A DNA stretch of 21,038 bases from an uncultured Bacteroides sp. (GCA_900553815.1 USEY01000060.1:1-21038); one strand, 5' to 3'; counted from the stretch's first letter, positions 6,702 to 14,175 are shown. Made by a program: numbers and translations. Notes: generated by a model from the sequence alone, not told the origin.

Positions 6702-8837
6702 ATGAATAAAATGCAACAAAATCCTGAACTCGAACTGGCGTGGAAGTTCATCGAAAATACAGGCACCAACCTGTTTCTGACAGGTAAGGCGGGCACGGGT
6801 AAGACTACCTTCCTGCGCCTGCTCAAGGCTCGAAGCCCTAAGCGCATGGTGGTGCTGGCACCTACCGGCATTGCCGCTATCAATGCGGGCGGGGTGACGA
6901 TACATTCTTTTTTCCAGTTGCCGTTTGCTCCTTATGTGCCCGATACGTCGTTCAGTGCCGACGGGTCGGCTTCCTATCGCTTCCGCTTCGGCAAGGAGAA
7001 AATCAATATCATGCGCAGTATGGATTTGCTGGTGATAGACGAAATCAGCATGGTGCGTGCCGACTTGCTGGATGCCGTCGACCACATCTTGAGGCGCTAT
7101 CGCGACCGCTTCAAGCCTTTTGGCGGGGTGCAGTTGCTGATGATTGGTGACTTGCAACAGCTGGCGCCGGTGGTGAAGGACGACGAATGGAAACTGCTGA
7201 AAAACTATTACGATACGCCCTATTTCTTTTCAAGCCAGGCCTTGAAGGAGTCTCAATTTTGCTCCATCGAGCTGACGACGGTCTACAGGCAGAATGACAC
7301 CACTTTTCTGGACATGCTGAACCGCATACGCGAAAACCGCTGCGATGCTGCACTGCTTGAGTCGCTGAATCGCAGGTATTTGCCCGATTTTTCGCCCAAT
7401 GAGGATGGATATATCCAACTGGTCACCCATAACTATCAGGCGCAGCGCATCAACAATTATGAGCTGGAGAAGCTGCCCGGACGCACATACGTCTTCCAGG
7501 CTTCCATCGAGGGAAAATTTCCTGAATACTCTTATCCTACGGAGCAGGCTTTGGAGCTGAAGCAGGGAGCGCAGGTGATGTTTGTCAAGAACGATTCGTC
7601 GGGCAACCATCGCTATTTCAACGGCATGATAGGCGAAGTGACCAGCATTTCGGCCAATCATATAGAGGTCAGGAGCAAGGAGGGCGACGAGCCATTTGCC
7701 TTGCAACCCGAGGAGTGGGCCAACGCCAAGTATGTGCTGGACGAGGAAACGAAAGAAATCAAGGAAGAGGTGGAGGGCGTCTTCAAGCAATATCCGCTGA
7801 AGCTGGCGTGGGCCATCACCGTGCACAAGAGCCAGGGCCTGACGTTCGACAAGGCTATCATTGATGTCAGCGGTTCGTTTGCCCACGGTCAGGCTTACGT
7901 AGCCCTAAGTCGTTGCCGCACGCTGGAAGGGCTGGTGCTGAGTGCGCCCATACCTGCGCGCGCCATTATCAGCGACCAGGCTGTGGATGCTTTCACGCGT
8001 CAGGCACGCGAGTCGGCGCCCGATGAGCGCAGGTTTGAATCGCTGAAGCACAGCTATTGCCTGGAGCTGGTGTCGGGATTGTTTGGCTTTCGCAGCCTGG
8101 AGGCGGCCATGAAACGCTTTGTCAGGGTGGTGGATGAGCACTTGTACAAGCTCTATCCCAAGCAGCTGGAGGCGTATAAGGCAGAGCTGGGAAGGTTTGA
8201 GGAAAGGGTGATGCAGGTGGCTCAGAAGTTTGCCTTGCAATATACGCGGCTCATGGACGGGGCTGTAGATGTGGAAGATAACGACTTGTTGCAGAGCCGT
8301 CTGAAAGCCGGTGCGGCTTATTTTGCCGAAGAACTGGCCACGACGGAGGAGGTGATGACGGCTGACCTGCCGCAGGTGGACAACAAGGAAGTGCGCAAGC
8401 AGTTGCTGACGGCTTGGGAAGAACTGGCGCGTGCATGCAAGCAGGCTCGTGGCTTGCTGGGCTTCGTGCGCGAGGAAGGTTTCCATATTTCTGCTTTTTT
8501 GAAGAAAAAGGCGGTTTTGTCGCTCGAAGAAATTGCGGGTGCAGCCGGTCAGAAGAAGTCGGGCGGAAAGAAACAGAAGGACATGAGTGTGCCGACAGAC
8601 ATTCAGCACCCGGAGCTATACAGGCGGCTGATAGAGTGGCGCAACAAAGAGGCACTTCGGCTGGGGTTGCCCGTATATACTGTCATTCAGCAAAAAGCCA
8701 TTTTGGGCATCTGCGCTTACCTGCCAGCTGACAAGGCGGCTTTGCTGCGCATACCCTATATGGGTAAGACGGGTGTTGAAAAATATGGAGACGCCTTGCT
8801 TGAATTGGTAAAAGAATACGAGGAAATGAAGAAATGA
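6702..8837 (+). CDS. PIF1/RecD-like superfamily 1 helicase with C-terminal HRDC domain
   Basis: This 711-aa helicase has Walker A GKAGTGKT (28-35), Walker B LLVIDEIS with D113-E114, motif III GDLQQLAPV, and the late motifs VHKSQGLTFDKAIID and AYVALSRCR that complete the PIF1/RecD-type SF1B core (roughly 1-430). The middle region (about 450-620) is helical. The last ~80 residues (PELYRRLIEWRNKEALRLG to YGDALLELVKEY) match HRDC, a nucleic-acid-binding domain of RecQ-type helicases. The likely role is 5'-3' unwinding of DNA or R-loops/G-quadruplexes in replication and repair, inferred from the family. It is preceded by the repeat-rich spacer and no clear promoter was seen. It ends at a strong hairpin shared with the convergent gene. 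Confidence 0.92.
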   Translation: MNKMQQNPELELAWKFIENTGTNLFLTGKAGTGKTTFLRLLKARSPKRMVVLAPTGIAAINAGGVTIHSFFQLPFAPYVPDTSFSADGSASYRFRFGKEKINIMRSMDLLVIDEISMVRADLLDAVDHILRRYRDRFKPFGGVQLLMIGDLQQLAPVVKDDEWKLLKNYYDTPYFFSSQALKESQFCSIELTTVYRQNDTTFLDMLNRIRENRCDAALLESLNRRYLPDFSPNEDGYIQLVTHNYQAQRINNYELEKLPGRTYVFQASIEGKFPEYSYPTEQALELKQGAQVMFVKNDSSGNHRYFNGMIGEVTSISANHIEVRSKEGDEPFALQPEEWANAKYVLDEETKEIKEEVEGVFKQYPLKLAWAITVHKSQGLTFDKAIIDVSGSFAHGQAYVALSRCRTLEGLVLSAPIPARAIISDQAVDAFTRQARESAPDERRFESLKHSYCLELVSGLFGFRSLEAAMKRFVRVVDEHLYKLYPKQLEAYKAELGRFEERVMQVAQKFALQYTRLMDGAVDVEDNDLLQSRLKAGAAYFAEELATTEEVMTADLPQVDNKEVRKQLLTAWEELARACKQARGLLGFVREEGFHISAFLKKKAVLSLEEIAGAAGQKKSGGKKQKDMSVPTDIQHPELYRRLIEWRNKEALRLGLPVYTVIQQKAILGICAYLPADKAALLRIPYMGKTGVEKYGDALLELVKEYEEMKK

Positions 8838-8851
8838 TACTTGAAAATGGA

Positions 8852-8902
8852 TGATTGAGAGGAAATTCTTGGCATTTAGTGCTATTTTTCTCCTCTCAAT
8901 CA
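8852..8902. terminator. Bidirectional terminator between convergent genes
   Basis: TGATTGAGAGG (8852-8862) pairs perfectly with CCTCTCAATCA (8892-8902), 11 bp extendable by AAA/TTT inside. On the plus strand CTCGTTTTT follows; on the minus strand CATTTTCAAG follows. It lies between the helicase stop (8837) and the export gene stop (8915), so it can serve both. Confidence 0.75.
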
Positions 8903-8914
8903 CTCGTTTTTCTA

Positions 8915-9727
8915 TTATTTTACAAGGAATGCAATGCCCAATGACGCCAAAACAGAAAGGGCACTGATGATGGTAGAAACCAGCGTCAGGTTTTGTTGGC
9001 GGTTTTGGCTGATGTTGGTGTCTTTTTGTCGGGCTTTGTTGGGCTCAATGTAGAGCACATCGTTTTGTTGCAGGTAGTAGCAGGGCGAGGCAAACAGGCT
9101 GGTCGATGTCAGGTCGAGCCGATGCAGTTCTTGTCGGCCGTTGTTGTCACGCACAAGCAATACATTCTTTCGATTGCCTTGGATAGTCAGGTCGCCGGCC
9201 ATGCCAATGGCGTCGAGCACGGACAGTCGCTCCGATGTAACTTGTAGGGTGCCGGGGCGGTTGACTTCACCCAGGACGGATACTTTGAAATTGCTGATGC
9301 GGGTAGAAACGATGGGTGATTTCACGTATTTCCCGATTCTTCTGGTCAGTGTGTCAGATAGTTGACTGGTGGTAAGCCCGTCCACTTTCAGACGTCCGAG
9401 GACGGGAAAGTCAATCTCGCCTGATGAGCTGACCTGATAAGTATAGAGGACGGGAGTGGAAGAAACAATCATCTCGCCGGCTTTTTGATGGGTGGTCAGG
9501 GGCATGTTGAATACAGCTACGGCATCAGGCTCCGTGCCCGACACGGTGATTTGCAGCTGGTCGTCAGGAGCTATTCGGAGCGGATAGTCGGCCAATACTT
9601 TCATGTCGGTTGTCTGCGATGTATCCGAATCCTGTAGGTAGGTGACGGAGTTGGAGCTGGTGCGGCAGGCGGTCAGCCCTAAAGTGGCAATAATGCCTAT
9701 GATACCTATGGCGATTTGTTTTCTCAT
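8915..9727 (-). CDS. Wza-like polysaccharide export outer-membrane lipoprotein
   Basis: This 270-aa protein has a type II signal peptide (MRKQIAIGIIGIIATLGLTAC) with lipobox LTAC and lipidated C21. A polysaccharide export domain begins at YPLRIAPDDQLQITVSG (about 48-64) and continues through the GEIDFPVLGRLKVDGLT block. An SLBB-like segment follows from VSVLGEVNRPGTLQV. A hydrophobic helix closes the protein (about 250-269, TIISALSVLASLGIAFLVK), consistent with the C-terminal helix of Wza-type channels. It is about 100 aa shorter than E. coli Wza, as is common in Bacteroides. Such proteins form the outer-membrane exit for capsule or exopolysaccharide. Unusually, no Wzc-type kinase, UpxY/UpxZ regulators or flippase lie beside it; it is a single-gene unit. 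Confidence 0.9.
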   Translation of the reverse strand: MRKQIAIGIIGIIATLGLTACRTSSNSVTYLQDSDTSQTTDMKVLADYPLRIAPDDQLQITVSGTEPDAVAVFNMPLTTHQKAGEMIVSSTPVLYTYQVSSSGEIDFPVLGRLKVDGLTTSQLSDTLTRRIGKYVKSPIVSTRISNFKVSVLGEVNRPGTLQVTSERLSVLDAIGMAGDLTIQGNRKNVLLVRDNNGRQELHRLDLTSTSLFASPCYYLQQNDVLYIEPNKARQKDTNISQNRQQNLTLVSTIISALSVLASLGIAFLVK

Positions 9728-9867
9728 GCGGGTGCGTATGTTTTTTGAAGTTAATGATTTGTTTCGTTTCTGGATATTGCTTTCTACTTATTATATATCT
9801 TCTATTATATACTTTTTGCTTTTTCTTTTTGTTGCAAAAATCGGAAGTAGTGTGTATTATTAGAAAA

Positions 9868-9875
9868 CAAAAGTA
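9868..9875 (-). promoter_or_regulatory. -7 box for the export lipoprotein gene
   Basis: On the minus strand the sequence is TACTTTTG, a perfect TAnnTTTG. The expected -33 position holds only a T-rich stretch without a clean TTTG, so this is a partial match. It would give a leader of about 135 nt, very A+T-rich, before the ATG at 9727. Confidence 0.45.
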
Positions 9876-9994
9876 GCATTTCTATTGGGAAAAAACATAG
9901 GGAAGGCCTGCTTAATTGTGCGCTGGACGATGTTTTTTTACTTTTTTTCTTTTAAGAAATAAGAAAAAAGATGGCATATTTCCGTTAATTACAT

Positions 9995-10002
9995 TAATTT
10001 TG
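9995..10002 (+). promoter_or_regulatory. -7 box abutting the start codon of the HU-CCDC81/SPOR gene
   Basis: TAATTTTG is a perfect TAnnTTTG and ends 4 nt before the ATG at 10007. With usual spacing, transcription would start at or next to the A of the ATG, giving a leaderless or nearly leaderless mRNA. No good -33 TTG is present about 20 nt upstream (the sequence there is ATGGCAT), so the assignment is tentative. Confidence 0.45.
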
Positions 10003-10006
10003 TAGC

Positions 10007-11161
10007 ATGAATGAATTGGCAAAACATATAGAAGCTTTATTGCTGGAGAATGATTGTGTCATTGTTCCTGATTTAGGCGGTTTTGTTGCCTATTATACAG
10101 CGGCTATGAGGGTGGAGGAGGAGAGTGCCTTTTTTCCGCCTACGCGTGTGATAGGTTTCAACCCCCGTATGAAGATGAATGATGGTGCATTGGCTCAATC
10201 ATATATGACAGTGTATGCCACGAGCTTTTCCGATGCTACCAAGATGATAAGCAGACAGGTGGACGAGGTGCTCGATAAACTGCATGAAGACGGTAAGGTT
10301 GAGTTGCCCAATATAGGCGAATTAAGATACTCGATACATGGCACTTACGATTTTACACCTTACGATAATCGGTTGGCTACTCCTTCGCTCTATGCGCTTG
10401 AGTCTTTCCAGATGAAAGAGTTGTCGGTGCTGAAACAGGAAAAGAAGGTTATGCATCCGGGAGTGTCGGCTTCAGCCGAAGTAAAACCTGTGTCGGCAGT
10501 GCCTGCTGCTATGTCGCGTCGCAATCAGTCGCCTAAGCGCATTCATTGGGAGCATGCTGTGGCTGTTGTGGCTGTCATTGCATTGTTGTTTATGTTCTCT
10601 GTGCCGGTAGAAAATACGGAGATTGTCCATGAGAACTATGCGCGTCTCTTCCCTGAGCAACTGTTTGAAAAAATGGAAAATCAGTCAGTTGTTTTCTCTG
10701 ATATAGTTGCAGAGAAACAGACATCTGAAAACAAGAAGCAATCAGCAGGTCGCGTACAGAGAAGAAAACCTGTGGCGGTAAAAGAGGTAAAAGTATCTGA
10801 ACAAACTTCAACTCCTGCGGCTCCGGTTGCTGCCACTGCATCACCCAAAGTTGCCTCAAATGAACCAGCCGCTACGATTAAGAAAGAATCGCCTAAGAAG
10901 ACGGCGCCTGCTGCTTCTTCTACGCAGAGTGTACATAAAAAATATCATATCATTGTGGCTAGTGTAGGAACAGAAGCAGATGCACGGCAGATGGCTGAAC
11001 AATTAAGAAAAGAAGGCTACGCCAGTGCGCAAGCCATTATCGGTGGTGGAAAAATGCGGGTAAGCATTCAGTCACTGGCAACTGAAAAAGAGGCATATCA
11101 GGCACTGTCAGGCATTCGCGAAAATAAGAAATATCAAAGTGCTTGGGTCTTGAAAAAATAA
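10007..11161 (+). CDS. HU-CCDC81-type domain, transmembrane helix and SPOR domain protein
   Basis: This 384-aa protein has three parts. Residues 1-135 (MNELAKHIEALLLENDCVIVP, GGFVAYYT, FNPRMKMNDGALAQ, LPNIGELRY) match the bacterial HU-CCDC81 family, an HU/IHF-like fold. One membrane helix at about 184-202 (AVAVVAVIALLFMFSVPV) is preceded by basic residues (SRRNQSPKRIHW), predicting cytoplasmic N-terminus and periplasmic C-terminus. A low-complexity Ala/Pro/Lys linker leads to a SPOR domain at about 310-384 (KYHIIVASVGTEADARQMAEQLRKEG). SPOR domains bind denuded septal peptidoglycan, so the protein could join a DNA- or protein-binding HU-like module to the division site; that role is inferred. 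An FHA gene follows 47 nt downstream, probably in the same operon. Confidence 0.88.
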   Translation: MNELAKHIEALLLENDCVIVPDLGGFVAYYTAAMRVEEESAFFPPTRVIGFNPRMKMNDGALAQSYMTVYATSFSDATKMISRQVDEVLDKLHEDGKVELPNIGELRYSIHGTYDFTPYDNRLATPSLYALESFQMKELSVLKQEKKVMHPGVSASAEVKPVSAVPAAMSRRNQSPKRIHWEHAVAVVAVIALLFMFSVPVENTEIVHENYARLFPEQLFEKMENQSVVFSDIVAEKQTSENKKQSAGRVQRRKPVAVKEVKVSEQTSTPAAPVAATASPKVASNEPAATIKKESPKKTAPAASSTQSVHKKYHIIVASVGTEADARQMAEQLRKEGYASAQAIIGGGKMRVSIQSLATEKEAYQALSGIRENKKYQSAWVLKK

Positions 11162-11208
11162 GAAACAATAGCTTAGTCCAAAGAATCTCATTTCAATCAT
11201 TTCTTTAA

Positions 11209-11742
11209 ATGAAACGTGTACGTTGCCCAAAATGTGATGGTTATATAACTTTCGATGAAACAAAATATGTTGATGGTCAATCGCTCGTTTTTGTCTGTCA
11301 GCAATGCAAAAAGCAATTTAGCATTCGTATTGGTAAATCTAAGGTAGTGCCTCCTAGGAAGGAAGAAAAACTAGATGAATCGGCTGCTAAAGAAGCGTTT
11401 GGCAGCATCAGTGTCATAGAGAATGTGTTTGGTTTCAAGCAGGTGTTGCCTTTGAGTGAGGGTGACAATGTTATTGGAAGACGTTGCGTTGGCACGTCAA
11501 TAAATGTGCCTATAGAGACTTCTGATATGAGCATGGATCGCAGACATTGTATCATCAATATCAAACGCAACAAGCAAGGTGGCTTGGTGTATACCTTGCG
11601 TGATGCGCCCAGCTTGACAGGTACTTTCCTTAATAATGAAATTTTACAGGATAAAGACCGTGTACGAATAGAAGATGGTGCCATCATTACTATTGGTGCA
11701 ACGACATTTATTTTGCGGGCTGCAGATGCAGGCGAGGAATAA
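11209..11742 (+). CDS. Zinc-ribbon and FHA domain protein
   Basis: This 177-aa cytosolic protein has an N-terminal zinc ribbon (C6-P-K-C9 and C30-Q-Q-C33, like MJ0042-type ribbons). Its C-terminal half (about 75-170) reads as a forkhead-associated domain: IGRR with G90-R91, S108 and RRH with H113, and TGTFLNN near 137-143. The central FHA phosphothreonine-binding residues (R, S, H and N) appear present, so it should read a phospho-Thr site, presumably made by a Ser/Thr kinase encoded elsewhere. It follows the HU-CCDC81/SPOR gene and is closed by a strong terminator, so the two probably form one transcription unit. The partner is unknown. Confidence 0.88.
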   Translation: MKRVRCPKCDGYITFDETKYVDGQSLVFVCQQCKKQFSIRIGKSKVVPPRKEEKLDESAAKEAFGSISVIENVFGFKQVLPLSEGDNVIGRRCVGTSINVPIETSDMSMDRRHCIINIKRNKQGGLVYTLRDAPSLTGTFLNNEILQDKDRVRIEDGAIITIGATTFILRAADAGEE

Positions 11743-11796
11743 GTACTAGAAAGTGTAATGGTAAATTTATAGAAGATTATCATAAACTGTTTTTAT

Positions 11797-11821
11797 AAAA
11801 GGGGCGTAAGGCCCCTTTTTT
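11797..11821 (+). terminator. Intrinsic terminator after the FHA gene
   Basis: AAAAGGGGC (11797-11805), loop GTAAG, GCCCCTTTT (11811-11819) and a continuing T-run form a textbook Rho-independent terminator 55 nt after the FHA stop codon. It separates this unit from the glycosyltransferase gene. The following 230 nt before that gene are A+T-rich, with no perfect Bacteroides promoter match that I could find. Confidence 0.92.
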
Positions 11822-12038
11822 ATTTTCTCAATCTCTTATAAAGAGGCCATAATTTTTTTCCTAAGCTTTGTAAGTTTCTAAATTAGACTTTGGAAAATTA
11901 GATTTTGGCATAAGATAGGTTGATACTTGTTTTTATGAATTTGTAATTTGTCCTACACATATTTGACATATCCAACATGCACTTTTGTAGTGAGAAACCT
12001 GAACTAAGGTTTTGAAGAAATACTTGTATGTCAATTAT

Positions 12039-12044
12039 AGGAGG
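12039..12044 (+). promoter_or_regulatory. Strong Shine-Dalgarno AGGAGG
   Basis: AGGAGG lies 7 nt before the ATG at 12052 and fixes that start. A full Shine-Dalgarno is unusual here: the other genes of the window have poor or no such motif, as is normal for Bacteroidetes. Confidence 0.6.
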
Positions 12045-12051
12045 CTAAAAC

Positions 12052-13197
12052 ATGAAAATCTTGTTTATTGTGCAAGGAGAAGGCCGTGGACATCTCACAC
12101 AAGCCATTAGTATGGAAGAAATGTTGCGTAGGAATGGGCACGAGGTGGTAGAAGTATTGGTGGGAAAAAGTGATTCACGTCGTTTACCAGGATTTTTCAA
12201 TAGGAATATTCAGGCACCAATCAAACGCTTTTATAGCCCTAATTTTGCTCCTACAGCAGCTAATAAACGAGCAAATATTCTTCGAAGTATTCTTTATAAT
12301 TTACAGAAACTACCTGTATATCTGAAGAGTATGAGCTATATTCATAGTCGTATAAAAGAGACAGAAGCAGATTTGGTCATCAATTTTTATGAGTTATTGG
12401 CTGGATTTACTTATCTTCTTTATCGACCTTCTACGCCGCAGATTTGTATAGGGCATCAGTATTTATTTCTGCATCCAGATTTCAGGTTTCCTAGAGGCAA
12501 TAAAATAGAATTGCGTCTTTTGCGTTTATTCACTAGACTCACGTGTATAGGCGCTAGACAAAAGTTGGCACTTTCATTTTGCAAGATGGAGGATGATGCC
12601 AGTAGGCACATACGTATAGTACCACCATTGATAAGAAGAGAAGTATTGACGTGCGAGGCAACAGATGGTGAGTATATTCATGGATATATGGTAAATGCCG
12701 GTTTTGCAGATAGTGTGATGAAATGGCATGAAAGACATCGGGAAATGGCGTTGCACTTCTTTTGGGATAAGCCAGGTGAGGCAGACGAGATACACCATGA
12801 TTCGACCTTATGTTTTCATCAGATAGATGATGTGAAGTTCTTGCGTTATATGTGTGGATGTAAAGCTTATGCATCTACTGCCGGTTTTGAGTCGGTGTGC
12901 GAGGCAATGTATCTTGGAAAACCTTTATTAATGGTACCGGCACATGTGGAGCAAGATTGCAACGCTTTTGATGCTTGTAGGAATGGAGCTGGTATTGTGG
13001 CTCAGGACTTTGATATGGATCTCCTTTTAAAATTTATTGAGGGGTATAAACCTAATCTTGAATTTCGTAGTTGGGTATGTAGTTGCGAATGGTATATATT
13101 ACGGTGTATAGAAAGTATTAATATTTCTGCAAACGAACATAGTTCTTTTCATCCGTTATATCCTTTGCTACACTATCTTAAGACTGGGCATATTTAA
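12052..13197 (+). CDS. Glycosyltransferase, GT-B fold (UDP-GlcNAc transferase-like)
   Basis: This 381-aa protein starts MKILFIVQGEGRGHLTQAIS, the glycine-rich donor/acceptor loop of MurG-like and MJ1255-like GT-B enzymes. The C-terminal domain contains FLRYMCGCKAYASTAGFESVCEAMYLGKPLLMVP (about 263-296), the nucleotide-sugar binding block with the E of FESVCEA. It is probably a cytosolic or membrane-peripheral enzyme adding a sugar to a lipid or polysaccharide; the substrate is unknown. The last ~40 residues have no motif I recognise. The gene is clearly more A+T-rich than the serine and helicase genes, which could reflect transfer or simply cell-surface gene composition. It stands alone between a terminator and the tRNA-Gly terminator. 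Confidence 0.85.
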   Translation: MKILFIVQGEGRGHLTQAISMEEMLRRNGHEVVEVLVGKSDSRRLPGFFNRNIQAPIKRFYSPNFAPTAANKRANILRSILYNLQKLPVYLKSMSYIHSRIKETEADLVINFYELLAGFTYLLYRPSTPQICIGHQYLFLHPDFRFPRGNKIELRLLRLFTRLTCIGARQKLALSFCKMEDDASRHIRIVPPLIRREVLTCEATDGEYIHGYMVNAGFADSVMKWHERHREMALHFFWDKPGEADEIHHDSTLCFHQIDDVKFLRYMCGCKAYASTAGFESVCEAMYLGKPLLMVPAHVEQDCNAFDACRNGAGIVAQDFDMDLLLKFIEGYKPNLEFRSWVCSCEWYILRCIESINISANEHSSFHPLYPLLHYLKTGHI

Positions 13198-13293
13198 TAA
13201 AAGAATATTGATATGGAGTAGAAAGGAATAGGAGTGATGTTTAGAAAAAGCATAATTATCATTTTCTACTGCTTCGCAAAACTTACCAACTTA

Positions 13294-13340
13294 TAAAAAA
13301 AGACAAAATCAGATAGTCAACAATGTAACTATCTGATTTT
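13294..13340 (-). terminator. Intrinsic terminator of tRNA-Gly
   Basis: On the minus strand AAAATCAGATAGT pairs perfectly over 13 bp with ACTATCTGATTTT (plus-strand arms 13305-13317 and 13328-13340, 10-nt loop), followed by TGTC and seven T residues (13294-13300). The stem begins 7 nt after the tRNA 3' end. Confidence 0.9.
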
Positions 13341-13346
13341 CAGATG

Positions 13347-13419
13347 AGCGGCAAGCGGGATTCGAACCCGTGACCCTCAGCTTGGGAAGCTGATGCTCTA
13401 CCAACTGAGCTACTGCCGC
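13347..13419 (-). tRNA. tRNA-Gly (anticodon CCC)
   Basis: The minus strand reads GCGGCAGTAGCTCAGTTGG, then an anticodon stem TCAGC/GCTGA around loop TTCCCAA, giving anticodon CCC. The T-arm has TTCGAAT, and the acceptor GCGGCAG pairs with TTGCCGC (last pair G-U). Length is 73 nt with discriminator T. CCA is not encoded (CAT follows), as expected for Bacteroidetes. The 49-65 pair at the base of the T-stem appears mismatched (A-C). Confidence 0.95.
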
Positions 13420-13450
13420 AAAAAGAGTCGCTTTTTTGTCGAAGACGGTG

Positions 13451-13482
13451 CAAAGGTAATGAAATCTTTTATAAATCTGCAA
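13451..13482 (-). promoter_or_regulatory. Promoter of tRNA-Gly
   Basis: On the minus strand TTG (13480-13482) is followed after 21 nt by TACCTTTG (13451-13458), a perfect TAnnTTTG. The start site would be near 13445, about 25 nt before the mature tRNA. Confidence 0.8.
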
Positions 13483-13515
13483 CAAGAACACATATATTTT
13501 TTCATGCCTAAAAAG

Positions 13516-13547
13516 TTTGTCGCTCCTATATTTATCATGTAAATTTG
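13516..13547 (+). promoter_or_regulatory. Promoter of the cobUTSC operon
   Basis: TTTG (13516-13519), 20 nt, TAAATTTG (13540-13547) is an exact match to the Bacteroides -33/-7 promoter. The start site would be near 13551-13554, with a leader of about 77 nt before cobU. It is divergent from the tRNA-Gly promoter, with the two -33 elements about 33 bp apart. Confidence 0.8.
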
Positions 13548-13574
13548 CTAATTATTCAATTATACAATAGCTTT

Positions 13575-13611
13575 TGTTCTCGAGCAGACAAATGCAATTT
13601 GTTTGGGAACA
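13575..13611 (+). promoter_or_regulatory. Hairpin in the cobU 5' leader
   Basis: CAGACAAAT (13585-13593), loop GCA, ATTTGTTTG (13597-13605) form a 9-bp stem with one G-U pair. It is extended by TGTTC (13575-13579) with GAACA (13607-13611) across an uneven internal loop. It ends 18 nt before the cobU ATG. It is not a cobalamin riboswitch: the leader is too short and has no B12-box-like sequence. Confidence 0.5.
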
Positions 13612-13629
13612 ACATGTAAAAGGAAGAAT

Positions 13630-14139
13630 ATGAAACAGATAATACTTATTACAGGTGGAGCACGTTCAGGAAAAAGCAGTTATGCGGAGGAACTGGCACT
13701 TAAACTTTCAGAGCATCCTATATATATGGCAACAGCCCGCATTTGGGATGAAGAGTTTCGCCAAAGAGTGCAGAAGCACCAAGAAAGACGAGGGCCTGAG
13801 TGGACTAATATAGAGGAAGACAAATATTTGAGCAAGTACAAGGTAGAAGGCCGTGTGGTATTGATAGATTGTGTGACGCTTTGGTGCACCAATTTTTTCT
13901 TTGACCACCAGTCGTCAGTGAAAGAAGCATTGGATGAAGCGAAACAAGAATTTGACCTGTTCACGAAGCAAGACGCAACTTTCATCTTTGTTACTAATGA
14001 AATAGGACTGGGAGGGACATCTGAGAACCTGATTCAACGCAAGTTTACTGATATGCAGGGCTGGATGAACCAATACATAGCCAGCAAAGCTGACAAAGTG
14101 ACACTTATGGTATGTGGCATTCCTGTGACGGTAAAATAA
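13630..14139 (+). CDS. cobU: Adenosylcobinamide kinase / adenosylcobinamide-phosphate guanylyltransferase
   Basis: CobU phosphorylates adenosylcobinamide and transfers GMP to it, making adenosylcobinamide-GDP. The ATG at 13630 gives 169 aa starting MKQIILITGGARSGKSSYAE, with the P-loop GGARSGKS (9-16) at the family's usual place. A TTG nine codons upstream is in frame but lies in the leader hairpin. H50 in VQKHQERRG fits the guanylylated histidine. VLIDCVTLW and FVTNEIGLGG are further family blocks. The length fits (170-180 aa). It is the first gene of the cobU-cobT-cobS-cobC arm; cobT begins 36 nt after its stop. Confidence 0.95.
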   Translation: MKQIILITGGARSGKSSYAEELALKLSEHPIYMATARIWDEEFRQRVQKHQERRGPEWTNIEEDKYLSKYKVEGRVVLIDCVTLWCTNFFFDHQSSVKEALDEAKQEFDLFTKQDATFIFVTNEIGLGGTSENLIQRKFTDMQGWMNQYIASKADKVTLMVCGIPVTVK

Positions 14140-14175
14140 ACTAAATACAATAACCATTAATAATACTATTATACA

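Noticed and set aside
6561..7157. Minus-strand open frame overlapping the repeat spacer and the helicase start
   Set aside because: It runs antisense through the Walker A region of the helicase and through simple repeats; no protein signature is visible.
9941..9970. A/T-only hairpin upstream of the HU-CCDC81/SPOR gene
   Set aside because: The stem is runs of T and A with one G-C pair; such pairing is expected by chance in this composition and no transcript would end there usefully.
12052..13197. Frameshift near the end of the glycosyltransferase
   Set aside because: The tail is unusual, but the frame stays open through the recognised donor-binding block and no continuing homology is visible in another frame.
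13347..13419. tRNA-Gly as an integration site for a mobile element
   Set aside because: No integrase gene, no repeat of the tRNA 3' end elsewhere in the window, and ordinary metabolic genes on its right.
13420..13629. Cobalamin riboswitch upstream of cobU
   Set aside because: No B12-box-like GCCACTG segment and too little leader after the promoter to hold the roughly 200-nt fold.
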